Assembly: GCA_009885525.1 (NCBI GenBank)
Contig: VFKN01000166.1
Coordinates: forward strand, 1-37,887
Length of the DNA: 37,887 nucleotides
Direction of reading: 5' to 3'
Source: Anaerolineaceae bacterium
Lineage (GTDB): Bacteria; Chloroflexota; Anaerolineae; Anaerolineales; Villigracilaceae
The translations under genes and the position numbers were made by a program. This document shows positions 1 to 7,799 of the stretch, in pieces; within the stretch, counting starts at the first letter, position 1, and each line of letters opens with the position of its first letter. Below the pieces are notes generated by a model. It was given only the letters and a program-made list of their open reading frames with translations. It ran no database searches and was not told the origin of the DNA.

Positions 1-1134
1 ACAAAACAGATCCCACCCATGTCCCTTTTGGTGACAAAGCGCGCTCGTGAACTCAACCTCAGTTGCTCGTGGGGCTGAGTGACTCTCCCCTAATTTTTGA
101 GATGATACTGCTATCGTCACAAAATCCGCGAACAAACCGTACGCCGTTTCAACGGGACCGCCTTTCATGCCGGGTTTTTCTGAAAGGATGATCGAGTAAT
201 CGAGGATGACATCCGTTCTAAATGTGATGCCGGTGCTGGAGTTCATCATGCCGTAAAGCGGAGAAGTTGCATCCACAAGTTGCGGGGAAACACTGGCTGT
301 GATTTTATCGCCGTCTTTTTCAGCGGAGCAAACCAACTTGTAGCGCTTGCCTTCGGCTTTGGCTGTCGCGATCATCTCAGGGGTGATGCCGCGAATACCG
401 GTGGGATTGACCTGCTGCGGGGTCATGGGCGTATCCCATAATACAGTCACGAGCGCCGCGACTTTGATCGCCGCGTCCCAGCCGTCCACATCGTTGGTGG
501 GGTCGGTCTCCGCCAGACCGATGGACTGCGCGTACTTGACCGCGTTATCGTAGGCTTCGCCGTTTTCCATGAGCGAGAGGATAACGTTGGTGGTTGCGTT
601 GAAGATGCCTTTGATCGAGGTCAACTCTGCGAGCGGGAAAGATTCGCGGAAGACGGAGAATACCGGCGCGCCGCCCAAGACCGTCGATTCGAATTTGAAA
701 TGCTTGCCTTGGGATTTCGCCAGCGCGGTTAATTCGCGGTAGCCATGCACAACAGGACCTTTATTCGCGGTGATGGCGTGCATGCCGAGATTCAACGCCG
801 TGCGGATATGATCGAGCGCGGGCTGACCGGTCTGCGTGTTAACGGGGGAATTCTCAAAGACGACATTCGCAGATGAATTGTTGATCACAGCAAGTGAGTC
901 TTCAACCTGGAAAGTGGAAAGTGAAGAGATGGATTGTCCGCTTTCGACGAGTTCGAGGGCTTTGTGAATATCAAGCCCATTTGGATTTACGGCGAATCCA
1001 TGACTGCCGGTGGAAAGACCTGTGAAAGAAAATGTGATGCCCTGCTGATTGAGCAGATCTTCTTTGCGGATTAATAATTTTGCCAGCGAGCGGGCGACGT
1101 TGCCAAAACCGATGAGTGCGAGTTTGTAATGCAT
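1..1134 (-). CDS. hom: homoserine dehydrogenase (3' end outside window)
   Basis: This enzyme reduces aspartate semialdehyde to homoserine with NAD(P)H, on the route to threonine and methionine. The frame is open from the ATG at 1134 to base 1 (378 codons), so the C-terminus is missing. The N-terminus is a Rossmann nucleotide-binding start (LIGFGNVARSLA). Family signatures follow: TANKGPVVH, STVLGGAPVF, NATTNVILSLMENG, and WDAAIKVAAL with the catalytic Asp/Lys region. The canonical fold seems to finish near residue 340 (ETAYGLFADFVTIA). The frame then continues at least 38 residues without an obvious ACT regulatory domain, so the far end is uncertain. A good Shine-Dalgarno (AAGGAG) precedes the ATG. 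It is the last gene of a minus-strand group with the SCO1664 and DUF3090 genes, separated from them by a palindromic repeat. Confidence 0.9.
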   Translation of the reverse strand, partial: MHYKLALIGFGNVARSLAKLLIRKEDLLNQQGITFSFTGLSTGSHGFAVNPNGLDIHKALELVESGQSISSLSTFQVEDSLAVINNSSANVVFENSPVNTQTGQPALDHIRTALNLGMHAITANKGPVVHGYRELTALAKSQGKHFKFESTVLGGAPVFSVFRESFPLAELTSIKGIFNATTNVILSLMENGEAYDNAVKYAQSIGLAETDPTNDVDGWDAAIKVAALVTVLWDTPMTPQQVNPTGIRGITPEMIATAKAEGKRYKLVCSAEKDGDKITASVSPQLVDATSPLYGMMNSSTGITFRTDVILDYSIILSEKPGMKGGPVETAYGLFADFVTIAVSSQKLGESHSAPRATEVEFTSALCHQKGHGWDLFC

Positions 1135-1152
1135 GGTTTTCTCCTTAAATTA

Positions 1153-1227
1153 TGTCTTTGCGACGAAGCAATCCCCATATGGCTAGGAGATTGCTTCGGG
1201 CGAAAGAGCATCGCCCTCGCAATGACA
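1153..1227. repeat. REP-like intergenic inverted repeat
   Basis: The left end TGTCTTTGCGACGAAGCAATC (1153-1173, split here as TGTCTTTGCGA plus CGAAGCAATC) is mirrored by 1189-1227, which begins GATTGCTTCGGGCGA and ends GCAATGACA. The right half holds its own small hairpin (GGGCGA...TCGCCC). The layout, with ends reading TGTC-(A/T)-TTGCGA and an inner GAAGCAATC, is that of a dispersed non-coding repeat. It fills most of the gap between hom and the SCO1664 gene. Confidence 0.7.
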
Positions 1228-1234
1228 TTATGTT

Positions 1235-1948
1235 TTAAATTGGCGGATATGGAAATGCGCGTCTGTCACGCGGGACGCGCGGGAATACTTTGGTGGTGAG
1301 TAAATGTTCGGCGCGGCGTTCGAGGGCGCGGATTTCATTGGGGGTGAGATAACTCTCGAAAAGCGCTGCCCAATTGGTGGGCGAGGAAAGCGGCGCGAGC
1401 AATTCATCGGGGATGGGTTGATTCGCGAAATCCCAAATCACGGTGCGGAGTTTATCCTGTTCGTGGAAACAGACTCCGTGGTCGATCACATATAGCGCGT
1501 GGGTGTCATCTTCAAAAAAAACGTGACTGCCTTTGCGGTCGGCGTTGTTGATGAGGATGTCAAATAGCATGACCGGCTTGAGCAGTTGCTTATCTTCTTC
1601 TGTGAAATTGAAATAATGATATTCGATATCGTAGTCAATATATTGTTGTAATGAACCCGCGCCGTGCGGACCATCCTCGCGCAGGACGGTGAACGGGACA
1701 ATGTGCAAGCCGAGTTCTTCGCTTAACAAATACGCGGCGACTTCACGCTGCGCCAGTGAGTTGTCGGGAAAATCCCAAAGCGGCTGCTCACCCTTGATGG
1801 GTTTATACACGGCTTGATAGGTTTCACCCTCGTGATGCACATCCACGAAAAAGGTGTAATTGCTGCCAAGCATGAATTGACCCTTAAGGTCGAAGTTGCC
1901 ATGCGTGAGCGCGGATTTTATTTTTTCGGAGTTGGGAGAATTCATCAT
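1235..1948 (-). CDS. SCO1664-family protein (PI3/4-kinase-like fold)
   Basis: The 237-residue protein matches the SCO1664 family (TIGR03843 type), which has distant similarity to phosphatidylinositol 3/4-kinases; its substrate is unknown. Visible features are a Gly-loop-like GSNYTFFVDVHHEG and a YKPIKGEQPLWDFP segment with the likely ATP-binding Lys. Then come LAQREVAAYLLSEELGL, a catalytic-loop-like ILINNADRKGSHV and IDHGVCFH, equivalent to a metal-binding DxG. Length is near the family norm. The start is either of two adjacent ATGs (1948 or 1945); neither has a clear Shine-Dalgarno. It lies directly after a DUF3090 gene on the same strand. In actinobacteria the same two families are neighbours near mycothiol genes (established knowledge), so a shared role is likely, but no reaction can be assigned. 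Confidence 0.8.
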   Translation of the reverse strand: MMNSPNSEKIKSALTHGNFDLKGQFMLGSNYTFFVDVHHEGETYQAVYKPIKGEQPLWDFPDNSLAQREVAAYLLSEELGLHIVPFTVLREDGPHGAGSLQQYIDYDIEYHYFNFTEEDKQLLKPVMLFDILINNADRKGSHVFFEDDTHALYVIDHGVCFHEQDKLRTVIWDFANQPIPDELLAPLSSPTNWAALFESYLTPNEIRALERRAEHLLTTKVFPRVPRDRRAFPYPPI

Positions 1949-1957
1949 ATGTCAAAA

Positions 1958-1999
1958 GTCGAAAGTCAAAAGTCAGACCTTCAACCTTTGACTTTCGAC
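1958..1999. repeat. inverted repeat between SCO1664 and DUF3090 genes
   Basis: GTCGAAAGTCAAA (1958-1970) and TTTGACTTTCGAC (1987-1999) are perfect 13-bp complements around a 16-nt loop. It fills the 57-nt gap between the two minus-strand genes. A partial third unit (GTCAAAAGTC, 1951-1960) precedes it. It lacks a following T-run on the minus strand, so it is a repeat or RNA stem, not a clear terminator. Confidence 0.75.
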
Positions 2000-2005
2000 A
2001 ATTAT

Positions 2006-2533
2006 TTAATGTAAGTGTCCGTTCTTCTTCGGACAGAAATGTCCTTCGGGTTCCATCGGCTGACCGCATTGCGTGCAGATCGGACGTCCGCGCGCGGCGA
2101 CATCCGCGCTCCAGCGGGCGAGGATGTGCATTTGCGCGCGCGTCGCCCAAAAGCGGATTTGCGCGGCGGATTCGGGTTCAAATTCTTCGGTGAGCAATTC
2201 CTTGGTGAAGATCACAACACGGTCGCGCTGTTTATCGTAGCCAAGCCCGATCTCGCCCGCGCGGAAAAGCGGGTCAACAGGCGGGTTGATGCGCATGACG
2301 TGCTCCACATACTCGCCCGAGGCTTCATCAAGCTCCGGGTTTTGCTGTTGGATCTGCGCGAGGAATTGTTCGATGCCGATCGCAAGCGATTGCAGCTGCG
2401 CCTTCTCAATAATAATTGTGATGGTGCGCTGCTCTTGATAAGCCTGCAAATAAAAGACGCGCTGACCGGGCTTGCCGATGGCGTCTGCGGTGATATGGTC
2501 ACATGGGTCTACATCTATTTCAAAGCGTGGCAT
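2006..2533 (-). CDS. DUF3090 family protein with C-terminal zinc-ribbon-like tail
   Basis: The 175-residue protein belongs to DUF3090 (TIGR03847 type); no function is known. The N-terminal two thirds look alpha/beta (VFYLQAYQEQRTITIIIEKAQLQSLAIGIEQFL). The C-terminus carries CTQCGQPMEPEGHFCP followed by KNGH, a Cys/His set (CxxC...H-x-C...H) typical of the family and probably binding zinc. The gene lies 57 nt upstream of the SCO1664 gene on the minus strand, so the two are likely co-transcribed. A weak AAAAGG lies before the ATG. A hairpin (2549-2570) is in its short leader. Confidence 0.85.
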   Translation of the reverse strand: MPRFEIDVDPCDHITADAIGKPGQRVFYLQAYQEQRTITIIIEKAQLQSLAIGIEQFLAQIQQQNPELDEASGEYVEHVMRINPPVDPLFRAGEIGLGYDKQRDRVVIFTKELLTEEFEPESAAQIRFWATRAQMHILARWSADVAARGRPICTQCGQPMEPEGHFCPKKNGHLH

Positions 2534-2548
2534 AATTTACCTTTTAGT

Positions 2549-2570
2549 GTCCATCAGATTGCTGATGGAC
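2549..2570. repeat. hairpin in DUF3090 leader
   Basis: GTCCATCA (2549-2556) and TGATGGAC (2563-2570) are perfect 8-bp arms around a 6-nt loop. On the minus strand the hairpin lies about 16-37 nt upstream of the DUF3090 ATG, just before its weak ribosome-binding site. Its role is unknown. Confidence 0.6.
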
Positions 2571-2647
2571 GCCAATATTTGATCTAATAAAATCGAGTAT
2601 ACCAGAACTGACAACTCTCCATTTTCCATTAACCATTCTTTATCCTC

Positions 2648-2656
2648 TGCTATAAT
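2648..2656 (+). promoter_or_regulatory. extended -10 promoter for acyl-CoA mutase gene
   Basis: TGCTATAAT is a perfect TGn extended -10 element 24-32 nt upstream of the mutase ATG. A Shine-Dalgarno (AAAGGAG) follows at about 2668-2674. The same TGCTATAAT string is found upstream of dnaE, and TGCTATAAA before the gene at 31487. No good -35 box is seen. Confidence 0.6.
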
Positions 2657-2679
2657 CCCAACAACCAAAGGAGATTTCC

Positions 2680-4359
2680 ATGTACGATAAAAATAAACTC
2701 GACGAATTAAAAGCCTCACTTGAAAACTGGGAAAAGACTTCTTTACAAAAAGCGTTGAAGCAACTGCCTGAACGCGCCGATGAATTTATCACGACTTCCT
2801 CCGACCCGATCAATCGACTCTACACTCCGCTCGATACTGCCGACTCCGATTACGCGTCTTCACTCGGACTGCCGGGAGAGTACCCGTATACCCGAGGAGT
2901 GCATCCCACGCTGCATCGCAGCAAGTTGTGGACGATGCGCATGTTCGCAGGTTTCGGTACCGCAGAAGAGACGAACGCGCGTTTCAAATACTTACTTGAG
3001 CAGGGACAAACCGGCTTGAGCATCGCCTTCGACCTCGCGACCTTGATGGGCTACGACACCGATCAACCCGAAGCGTTGGGCGAGTTCGGTAAATGCGGCG
3101 TCGCGATCTCTTCCTTGAAGGATATGGAAATTTTACTCGAAGGTATTCCGCTGGATAAAGTTTCTTCGAGCATGACGATCAACTCACCCGCCTCAATTGT
3201 TTGGGCGATGTATCTCGCCGCCGCGGAGAAACAAGGGCTGCGATTGGATCAACTCCGCGGCACGACTCAAAACGATATCCTCAAAGAATTCATCGCGCAA
3301 AAAGAATTCATCTTCCCGCCCGAACCCTCGATGCGATTAGTGGTGGACACGATGGAATTCGGCGCGCAGAAAGTTCCGCAGTGGAATACGATCTCGATCA
3401 GCGGATATCACATCCGCGAGGCTGGTTCAACTGCTGCGCAGGAACTCGCGTTCACGTTATCGGATGGACTCGAATACGTGCGCTGGGGCATTGCGCGCGG
3501 CATGGATGTGGATGATTTCGCGCCACGGCTTTCATTCTTCTTCAACGCGCACAATGATTTCTTCGAAGAGATCGCCAAGTATCGCGCGGCGCGTCGTATT
3601 TGGGCGCGTGAGATGCGCGAAACGTTCAAGGCAAAAAATCCGCGCTCGTGGCTGCTCCGTTTCCACACTCAAACCGCGGGCGTTTCATTAACCGCGCAGC
3701 AGCCGGAAAACAATGTCGTGCGTGTTGCGCTTCAAGCGCTGGCGGCTGTTTTGGGTGGAACGCAATCACTGCACACCAACTCAATGGATGAAGCGCTCGC
3801 GCTGCCATCTGAACATTCGGTGACAATTGCATTGCGCACGCAGCAGATCATCGCGGAGGAATCGGGCGTGACCAATACCGTTGATCCGCTCGGCGGGAGT
3901 TTCTTCGTCGAGGCGCAAACTGATCGCATTGAGAAACAGGCGTATGATTACTTCCGCAGAATTGAAGAATTGGGCGGCGTGATTCCCGCGATTGAAAAAG
4001 GATTCTTCCAGAGTGAAATCGCGGATGCCGCGTATCGCTATCAACGCGAAATTGATTTGGGCGTGCGTAAGATCGTCGGCGTCAATGCTTATGCGGAAAA
4101 GACACCGATTACCATCCCCATTTTGAAAATGGACCCGAATGGATACGACCGCCAGGTGGCGCGCTTGAACGAAGTCCGTGCGACGCGCGACAGCGGACGC
4201 GTAGGCCAGACGCTCGACCGATTACGCATTGCATGTCAGGGAACAGAGAACACCATGCCTTACATCATGGAATGTGTACATGCCTATTGCACGCTCGGCG
4301 AAATCATCGGGATGATGAAGGAAGTATTTGGGGAGTATGAAGAATTGGCAGTGATATAG
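2680..4359 (+). CDS. icmA: B12-dependent acyl-CoA mutase large subunit, isobutyryl-CoA mutase-like
   Basis: The 559-residue protein is the substrate-binding barrel subunit of a methylmalonyl/isobutyryl-CoA mutase; the cobalamin-binding domain is absent and must be a separate small subunit outside the window. Conserved elements include YPYTRG (69-73), T85/R87, [11 protein letters not shown] with Gln197, SISGYH with His244, the LTAQQPENN segment and [13 protein letters not shown]. By ungapped comparison with Propionibacterium MCM, the two residues that set substrate choice are Phe89 (MCM has Tyr89) and Gln207 (MCM has Arg207). Phe plus Gln is the pair known from isobutyryl-CoA mutase. This favours butyryl-CoA/isobutyryl-CoA interconversion, or another unbranched/branched acyl pair, over methylmalonyl-CoA. 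Lys82 replaces the CoA-contacting Arg. The gene stands alone with its own promoter and terminator. Confidence 0.85.
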   Translation: MYDKNKLDELKASLENWEKTSLQKALKQLPERADEFITTSSDPINRLYTPLDTADSDYASSLGLPGEYPYTRGVHPTLHRSKLWTMRMFAGFGTAEETNARFKYLLEQGQTGLSIAFDLATLMGYDTDQPEALGEFGKCGVAISSLKDMEILLEGIPLDKVSSSMTINSPASIVWAMYLAAAEKQGLRLDQLRGTTQNDILKEFIAQKEFIFPPEPSMRLVVDTMEFGAQKVPQWNTISISGYHIREAGSTAAQELAFTLSDGLEYVRWGIARGMDVDDFAPRLSFFFNAHNDFFEEIAKYRAARRIWAREMRETFKAKNPRSWLLRFHTQTAGVSLTAQQPENNVVRVALQALAAVLGGTQSLHTNSMDEALALPSEHSVTIALRTQQIIAEESGVTNTVDPLGGSFFVEAQTDRIEKQAYDYFRRIEELGGVIPAIEKGFFQSEIADAAYRYQREIDLGVRKIVGVNAYAEKTPITIPILKMDPNGYDRQVARLNEVRATRDSGRVGQTLDRLRIACQGTENTMPYIMECVHAYCTLGEIIGMMKEVFGEYEELAVI

Positions 4360-4382
4360 AATTAGAGAATAGGGAGTAGAGA

Positions 4383-4413
4383 ATGGATAGCGATGTGGCT
4401 ATCCATTTTTTTT
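4383..4413 (+). terminator. Rho-independent terminator of icmA-like gene
   Basis: ATGGATAGC (4383-4391) pairs perfectly with GCTATCCAT (4398-4406) around GATGTG and runs into eight T residues. Confidence 0.9.
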
Positions 4414-4445
4414 ATTGAGTCGCCTTTAGGCGGCTTCGTAAAATA

Positions 4446-4467
4446 GCCCCGACGTTCACGTCGGGGC
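4446..4467. terminator. GC-rich hairpin between convergent genes
   Basis: GCCCCGACG (4446-4454) and CGTCGGGGC (4459-4467) form a 9-bp stem with loop TTCA. It lies 50 nt past the stop of the minus-strand symporter gene and may end its transcript. A smaller CGCCTTTAGGCG hairpin is at 4421-4432. There is no long T-run on the minus strand, so a dispersed repeat is equally possible. Confidence 0.45.
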
Positions 4468-4517
4468 GGGATTGGTGGAAAATAATATTCGCGCTGCAAA
4501 AGAATTTGAGGTGGTCA

Positions 4518-5942
4518 CTATTTCTCAGCAATCACAACTTCTTCCCTGCGCCGCTTCAGCAACTTTGCAATGCGGTCATATTTTTCGCGCGAGAGCGGAT
4601 AACTCCACGCCAGCGCAATTGACCCGATAAGGATCACACCGCCAAAAAGGGAAACCATCAAGCGGATCGCAAACAGTGCGGATGCGGGCTGCGTAAATTG
4701 TGTGACGTTATCGGGCGGCGCTTGATATCCCGACCAGCCTAGTGTTTGCAGCGTGAGAAAAATAACGAACGCGCCCGTTATTTTACGGATGAGTGTGCGG
4801 ACGCCGTAATAGATTCCCTCCTGTCTGCGGCGCGTGCGTAACTCGTCCCATTCGATCACATCGGGCAAAATCGAGTCGGGCAAAATATATGCGGCAGAAA
4901 CGCCAATCCCAGCCAGCGCGGCGATGAATAATAAATAATCAGTCTGTCCCGGTTGAATCGTAAAGATCATCACCTGCACGACGATCCAAAACGCCATACC
5001 GAGGATGTATGCTTCGCGCTTGTTGCGAGTCCGCGCCAGCCATTGCCAGAACGGCACGCAGATAATACATACGGACATCAACACGCCATAAAATGCGGAT
5101 TCAAGCGAAAGGCTTAAGCCGAAGATGTGAATCTTGGCAAGCAGGTTTCCCCGTGCCACCCAATAAATTAGAAAATATTGAAAGCCGATCGCGATCATAT
5201 CCACTGCCGACCAGTTGAACATGTAAATGCCAACCGCATAACGAAAGGGAATATTTTTCCACGCAATCCGCATGGTTTCCTGGAAGGGCAGGTCTTCCTG
5301 TTCTTCAGGAGCATGGTTTTCACGGATGAACCAGCCGATCAGAAATAAGGGTAGCGCGCCCAGTCCGCCAAAGACTGCACCCGCCAACATAAAACCTTGC
5401 TGCTGCGTAGCGCCGCTTTCAAGCGAGAAGTCAACGATCATCGGCGCGGCGATCACAACGGCGATGGCGGCAAGTAATTGGAAGACGGTGCGAAAACTCG
5501 AGAGCGTGGTGCGTTCATCGTAGTCGCGAGTCAACTCGGGGGTTAGCGCGAGATACGGAACACCGACGAGCGTTGTGAACGTATCCGAGATCATAAACGC
5601 GAGCGTGACATACGCCATCAACGCGATCTGATTCTCCCAATGCGGCGCAGTCCATAGCAGGATGAAACTTAATCCGAATGGGAATGAAAACCACAAGAGG
5701 AATGGACGCCGCCGCCCCAAACGCGATTTGACTCTGTCGCTGATGATTCCGATGATCGGATCGTTGACTGCATCCCAAATGATTCCCACCAGCGCGCCGA
5801 CAGATGCGATGCGCGGCTCGATGCCAACCACATCGGTGAGATACAGCGCGTAAAAAAGCGAGCGCATCATATTGATGCTGGATATGCCCCAATCGCCCGA
5901 GCCATATAAAAGTTTTAACCAAAGGGGAAGACGTTTTTGCAT
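4518..5942 (-). CDS. GPH-family (MelB-like) sugar/cation symporter, MFS
   Basis: The 474-residue protein is a 12-helix inner-membrane carrier of the glycoside-pentoside-hexuronide:cation symporter family, which couples uptake of a sugar or similar solute to Na+ or H+. The family hallmarks are WDAVNDPIIGIISDR in helix 2/loop 2-3 (two Asp residues used for cation binding in MelB) and RLGRRRPFLLW in the following loop. YLALTPELTRDYDERTTLSSFRT is the usual helix 4-5 loop. The start MQKRLPLWLKLLYGSGDWG at 5942 is chosen because family members begin this way; an in-frame ATG 14 codons upstream (5984) has no ribosome-binding site and overlaps the neighbouring promoter. The substrate cannot be told. 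The gene diverges from the yprB-like gene. Confidence 0.85.
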   Translation of the reverse strand: MQKRLPLWLKLLYGSGDWGISSINMMRSLFYALYLTDVVGIEPRIASVGALVGIIWDAVNDPIIGIISDRVKSRLGRRRPFLLWFSFPFGLSFILLWTAPHWENQIALMAYVTLAFMISDTFTTLVGVPYLALTPELTRDYDERTTLSSFRTVFQLLAAIAVVIAAPMIVDFSLESGATQQQGFMLAGAVFGGLGALPLFLIGWFIRENHAPEEQEDLPFQETMRIAWKNIPFRYAVGIYMFNWSAVDMIAIGFQYFLIYWVARGNLLAKIHIFGLSLSLESAFYGVLMSVCIICVPFWQWLARTRNKREAYILGMAFWIVVQVMIFTIQPGQTDYLLFIAALAGIGVSAAYILPDSILPDVIEWDELRTRRRQEGIYYGVRTLIRKITGAFVIFLTLQTLGWSGYQAPPDNVTQFTQPASALFAIRLMVSLFGGVILIGSIALAWSYPLSREKYDRIAKLLKRRREEVVIAEK

Positions 5943-5992
5943 ACTGATAAATTCTTTCACGATGAGTTTCAGCAAGTGTAGCATGAATCAGA

Positions 5993-5998
5993 TAAAAT
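5993..5998 (+). promoter_or_regulatory. -10 box placing the start at the ATG (leaderless yprB-like mRNA)
   Basis: TAAAAT ends 6 nt before the ATG at 6005 and no Shine-Dalgarno is present. A transcript from this box would begin at or next to the ATG. The same geometry is seen at 17009-17014. Confidence 0.4.
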
Positions 5999-6004
5999 AC
6001 ATTT

Positions 6005-7222
6005 ATGCCTTCACTTGCGGATAAACTCAAATCACTCGGCGTTCAGGTCGGGACTGCAAATATCATCCCGCCCAAAGCGGATCATCATCCCATCGAGTCT
6101 GTCGTGGCGGGGAGTTTTCTCAACACGCCGCGCGGCGAGGCTTTTGTGGCTGAACAAATTTTTAGCGAAGATTATTTGCACGGCAAAGTTTCTCCGCTTT
6201 CAGATTTTCCGCTGGCGCTTATTTCCCAATGGGCAAAAGATGTTCGCATTGCAGAGTTGCCGATTAATAAATTCGCATTTCTCGATACCGAAACATCCGG
6301 CATGGCGGGCGGAACGGGGACGTATGCGTTCCTCGTCGGCGCGGCGCGTTTTGTGGATGGAAAATTTACGTTGCAGCAATTCTTTTTGCGCGACCCATCT
6401 GAAGAGCCTGCCATGCTCGAAGCGCTGATAAATTTTCTCGCGCCGTGTGAAGCCTTGGTCACATTCAACGGGAAATCTTTTGATGCACCCTTGCTGACGA
6501 CTCGCTATAAGTTACATCGCATCCCTGTGCCATTCAAGAATTTCGCGCACCTTGATCTGCTTCCGCTGGCGCGGCGTTTGTGGCGTGATAGGCTGCCCTC
6601 GCGTGCGTTGAAATATTTGGAAGAGCATGTGCTCGGCTTCACGCGCACATCTGATGAAGTGCCCGGTTATGAAATTCCCTGGTTGTATTTTGATTATCTG
6701 CGCACGCAGGATGCGCGTCCGCTGGGCGGTGTGTTTTATCACAACGCGATGGATGTGGTCGCGATGGCGGCGCTGCTGGCGCATGTCAGCGAGCTGCTGG
6801 TTGATCCGTATAACCGCGTGGAGCATGGGTTGGATTTCATCGCGCTGGGGAAACTATTCGAGGATTTGGATAAATGGGATGAAGCCGCACGTCTCTTCGA
6901 GCGTGGGCTGGAAATCGGCTTAACAGAATCAGACTTCGAGCTGGCGGTGAAGCGTTTATCCATCCTGCAAAAAAAGCGCGGGGATGTTGATCAAGCCTTG
7001 CGGTTGTGGGAACAATCGGCGGGCAAAGGTCATATTTATGCTCATATTGAATTGGCAAAATATTATGAACATAAAAAACGCGATGTAAAAACCGCGCTCG
7101 AATGGACGAAGTCGGCGCGGGTGGATGCGGTGCAAGCGGATCTGCCCGCGTATATCCGCAAACATTGGCTGGCGGAAATCGATCATCGGCTTGAACGTTT
7201 GGAACGTAAAGCGGGTTTATAA
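6005..7222 (+). CDS. yprB: YprB-like RNase H-fold exonuclease with C-terminal TPR region
   Basis: The 405-residue protein has a DEDD-type exonuclease core. FLDTETSGMAGGTGTYAFLVG (about 91-111; the D-x-E metal ligands) comes first, then LVTFNGKSFDAPLL (Exo II, Asp) and YHNAMDVVAMAALL (Exo III, Asp). This arrangement is that of the YprB/ribonuclease H-like family. The last 130 residues (GLDFIALGKLFEDLDKWDEA... onwards) are helical repeats like TPRs, probably for protein contact. The substrate is not known; DNA or RNA 3' ends are expected from the fold. Translation appears leaderless. STAS protein 1 follows 33 nt later with its own strong ribosome-binding site, so co-transcription is possible. 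Confidence 0.8.
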   Translation: MPSLADKLKSLGVQVGTANIIPPKADHHPIESVVAGSFLNTPRGEAFVAEQIFSEDYLHGKVSPLSDFPLALISQWAKDVRIAELPINKFAFLDTETSGMAGGTGTYAFLVGAARFVDGKFTLQQFFLRDPSEEPAMLEALINFLAPCEALVTFNGKSFDAPLLTTRYKLHRIPVPFKNFAHLDLLPLARRLWRDRLPSRALKYLEEHVLGFTRTSDEVPGYEIPWLYFDYLRTQDARPLGGVFYHNAMDVVAMAALLAHVSELLVDPYNRVEHGLDFIALGKLFEDLDKWDEAARLFERGLEIGLTESDFELAVKRLSILQKKRGDVDQALRLWEQSAGKGHIYAHIELAKYYEHKKRDVKTALEWTKSARVDAVQADLPAYIRKHWLAEIDHRLERLERKAGL

Positions 7223-7255
7223 TTATTCATCATTTGGAAAAAAGGAGCTTATATT

Positions 7256-7672
7256 ATGGAAATCACTGTTTCACAAGAACAAGAACAAGGACGCGTGACT
7301 GTTGCGGTAATAAAAACCGCAGGACACCTGGACGGACAGACTTATCAGAGTTTGATTGATACGGCGCGTGAAATTTATATGGGCGGTGTGCGCGATCTCC
7401 TTTTGGATTTTAGCGAGCTGACGTATATTTCCAGCGCGGGTCTGGTTTCTCTGCATACAATCTCTTTGATGATACGCGGTGAAAGCATGCCCGACCCTGA
7501 GCAAGGCTGGTCTACGCTGAAATCAATGGATAGAACGCGTGACGGCGGAATGCAAAAGCACATCAAACTGTTTGGCGTGCGTCCCGAAGTTATGAACGTT
7601 TTGGAAATGGTCGGCTTCTCCGATTTCTTTGAAGCGTATACCGATAGACAAAAAGCGATCGAGTCCTTTTAA
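7256..7672 (+). CDS. STAS-domain protein (anti-sigma factor antagonist-like), copy 1
   Basis: The 138-residue protein has one STAS domain. The second Ser of YISSAGL (Ser60) aligns with the serine that is phosphorylated in SpoIIAA/RsbV. It is longer than SpoIIAA because of an insert of about 25 residues after SLHTISLM (RGESMPDP...TRDGGMQKH) and ends with the usual hydrophobic helix (VLEMVGFSDFFEAY). It is clearly paralogous to the STAS protein at 9110, including the insert. No anti-sigma kinase, phosphatase or sigma factor is nearby, so the partner is unknown. AAGGAG lies 8 nt before the ATG. A strong hairpin follows. Confidence 0.85.
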   Translation: MEITVSQEQEQGRVTVAVIKTAGHLDGQTYQSLIDTAREIYMGGVRDLLLDFSELTYISSAGLVSLHTISLMIRGESMPDPEQGWSTLKSMDRTRDGGMQKHIKLFGVRPEVMNVLEMVGFSDFFEAYTDRQKAIESF

Positions 7673-7684
7673 TTGAAAACGATT

Positions 7685-7713
7685 ATAGCGATGCAGTTTA
7701 TCTGCATCGCTAT
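7685..7713. terminator. hairpin after STAS copy 1
   Basis: ATAGCGATGCAG (7685-7696) pairs perfectly with CTGCATCGCTAT (7702-7713), loop TTTAT. It starts 12 nt after the stop. A T-run is missing, so termination efficiency is uncertain. Confidence 0.5.
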
Positions 7714-7726
7714 TGATTCAGAGATA

Positions 7727-7787
7727 AGGTGACAGTCACTTGCCTTGTTGTTTGTTCATTAAACCTTACCCAAAGTGACTGTCACCT
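7727..7787. repeat. 15-bp inverted repeat (AGGTGACAGTCACTT type)
   Basis: AGGTGACAGTCACTT (7727-7741) and AAGTGACTGTCACCT (7773-7787) are perfect complements separated by 31 nt. Each arm contains a near-palindrome (GTGACAGTCAC). The right arm ends 12 nt before the next ATG and supplies part of its leader. It looks like a small dispersed element. Confidence 0.75.
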
Positions 7788-7799
7788 GAGAGATGGAAA

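Noticed and set aside
2015-2587. 190-codon open frame on the plus strand
   Set aside because: It is the complement of the DUF3090 gene, whose product matches a known family with its zinc-ribbon motif.
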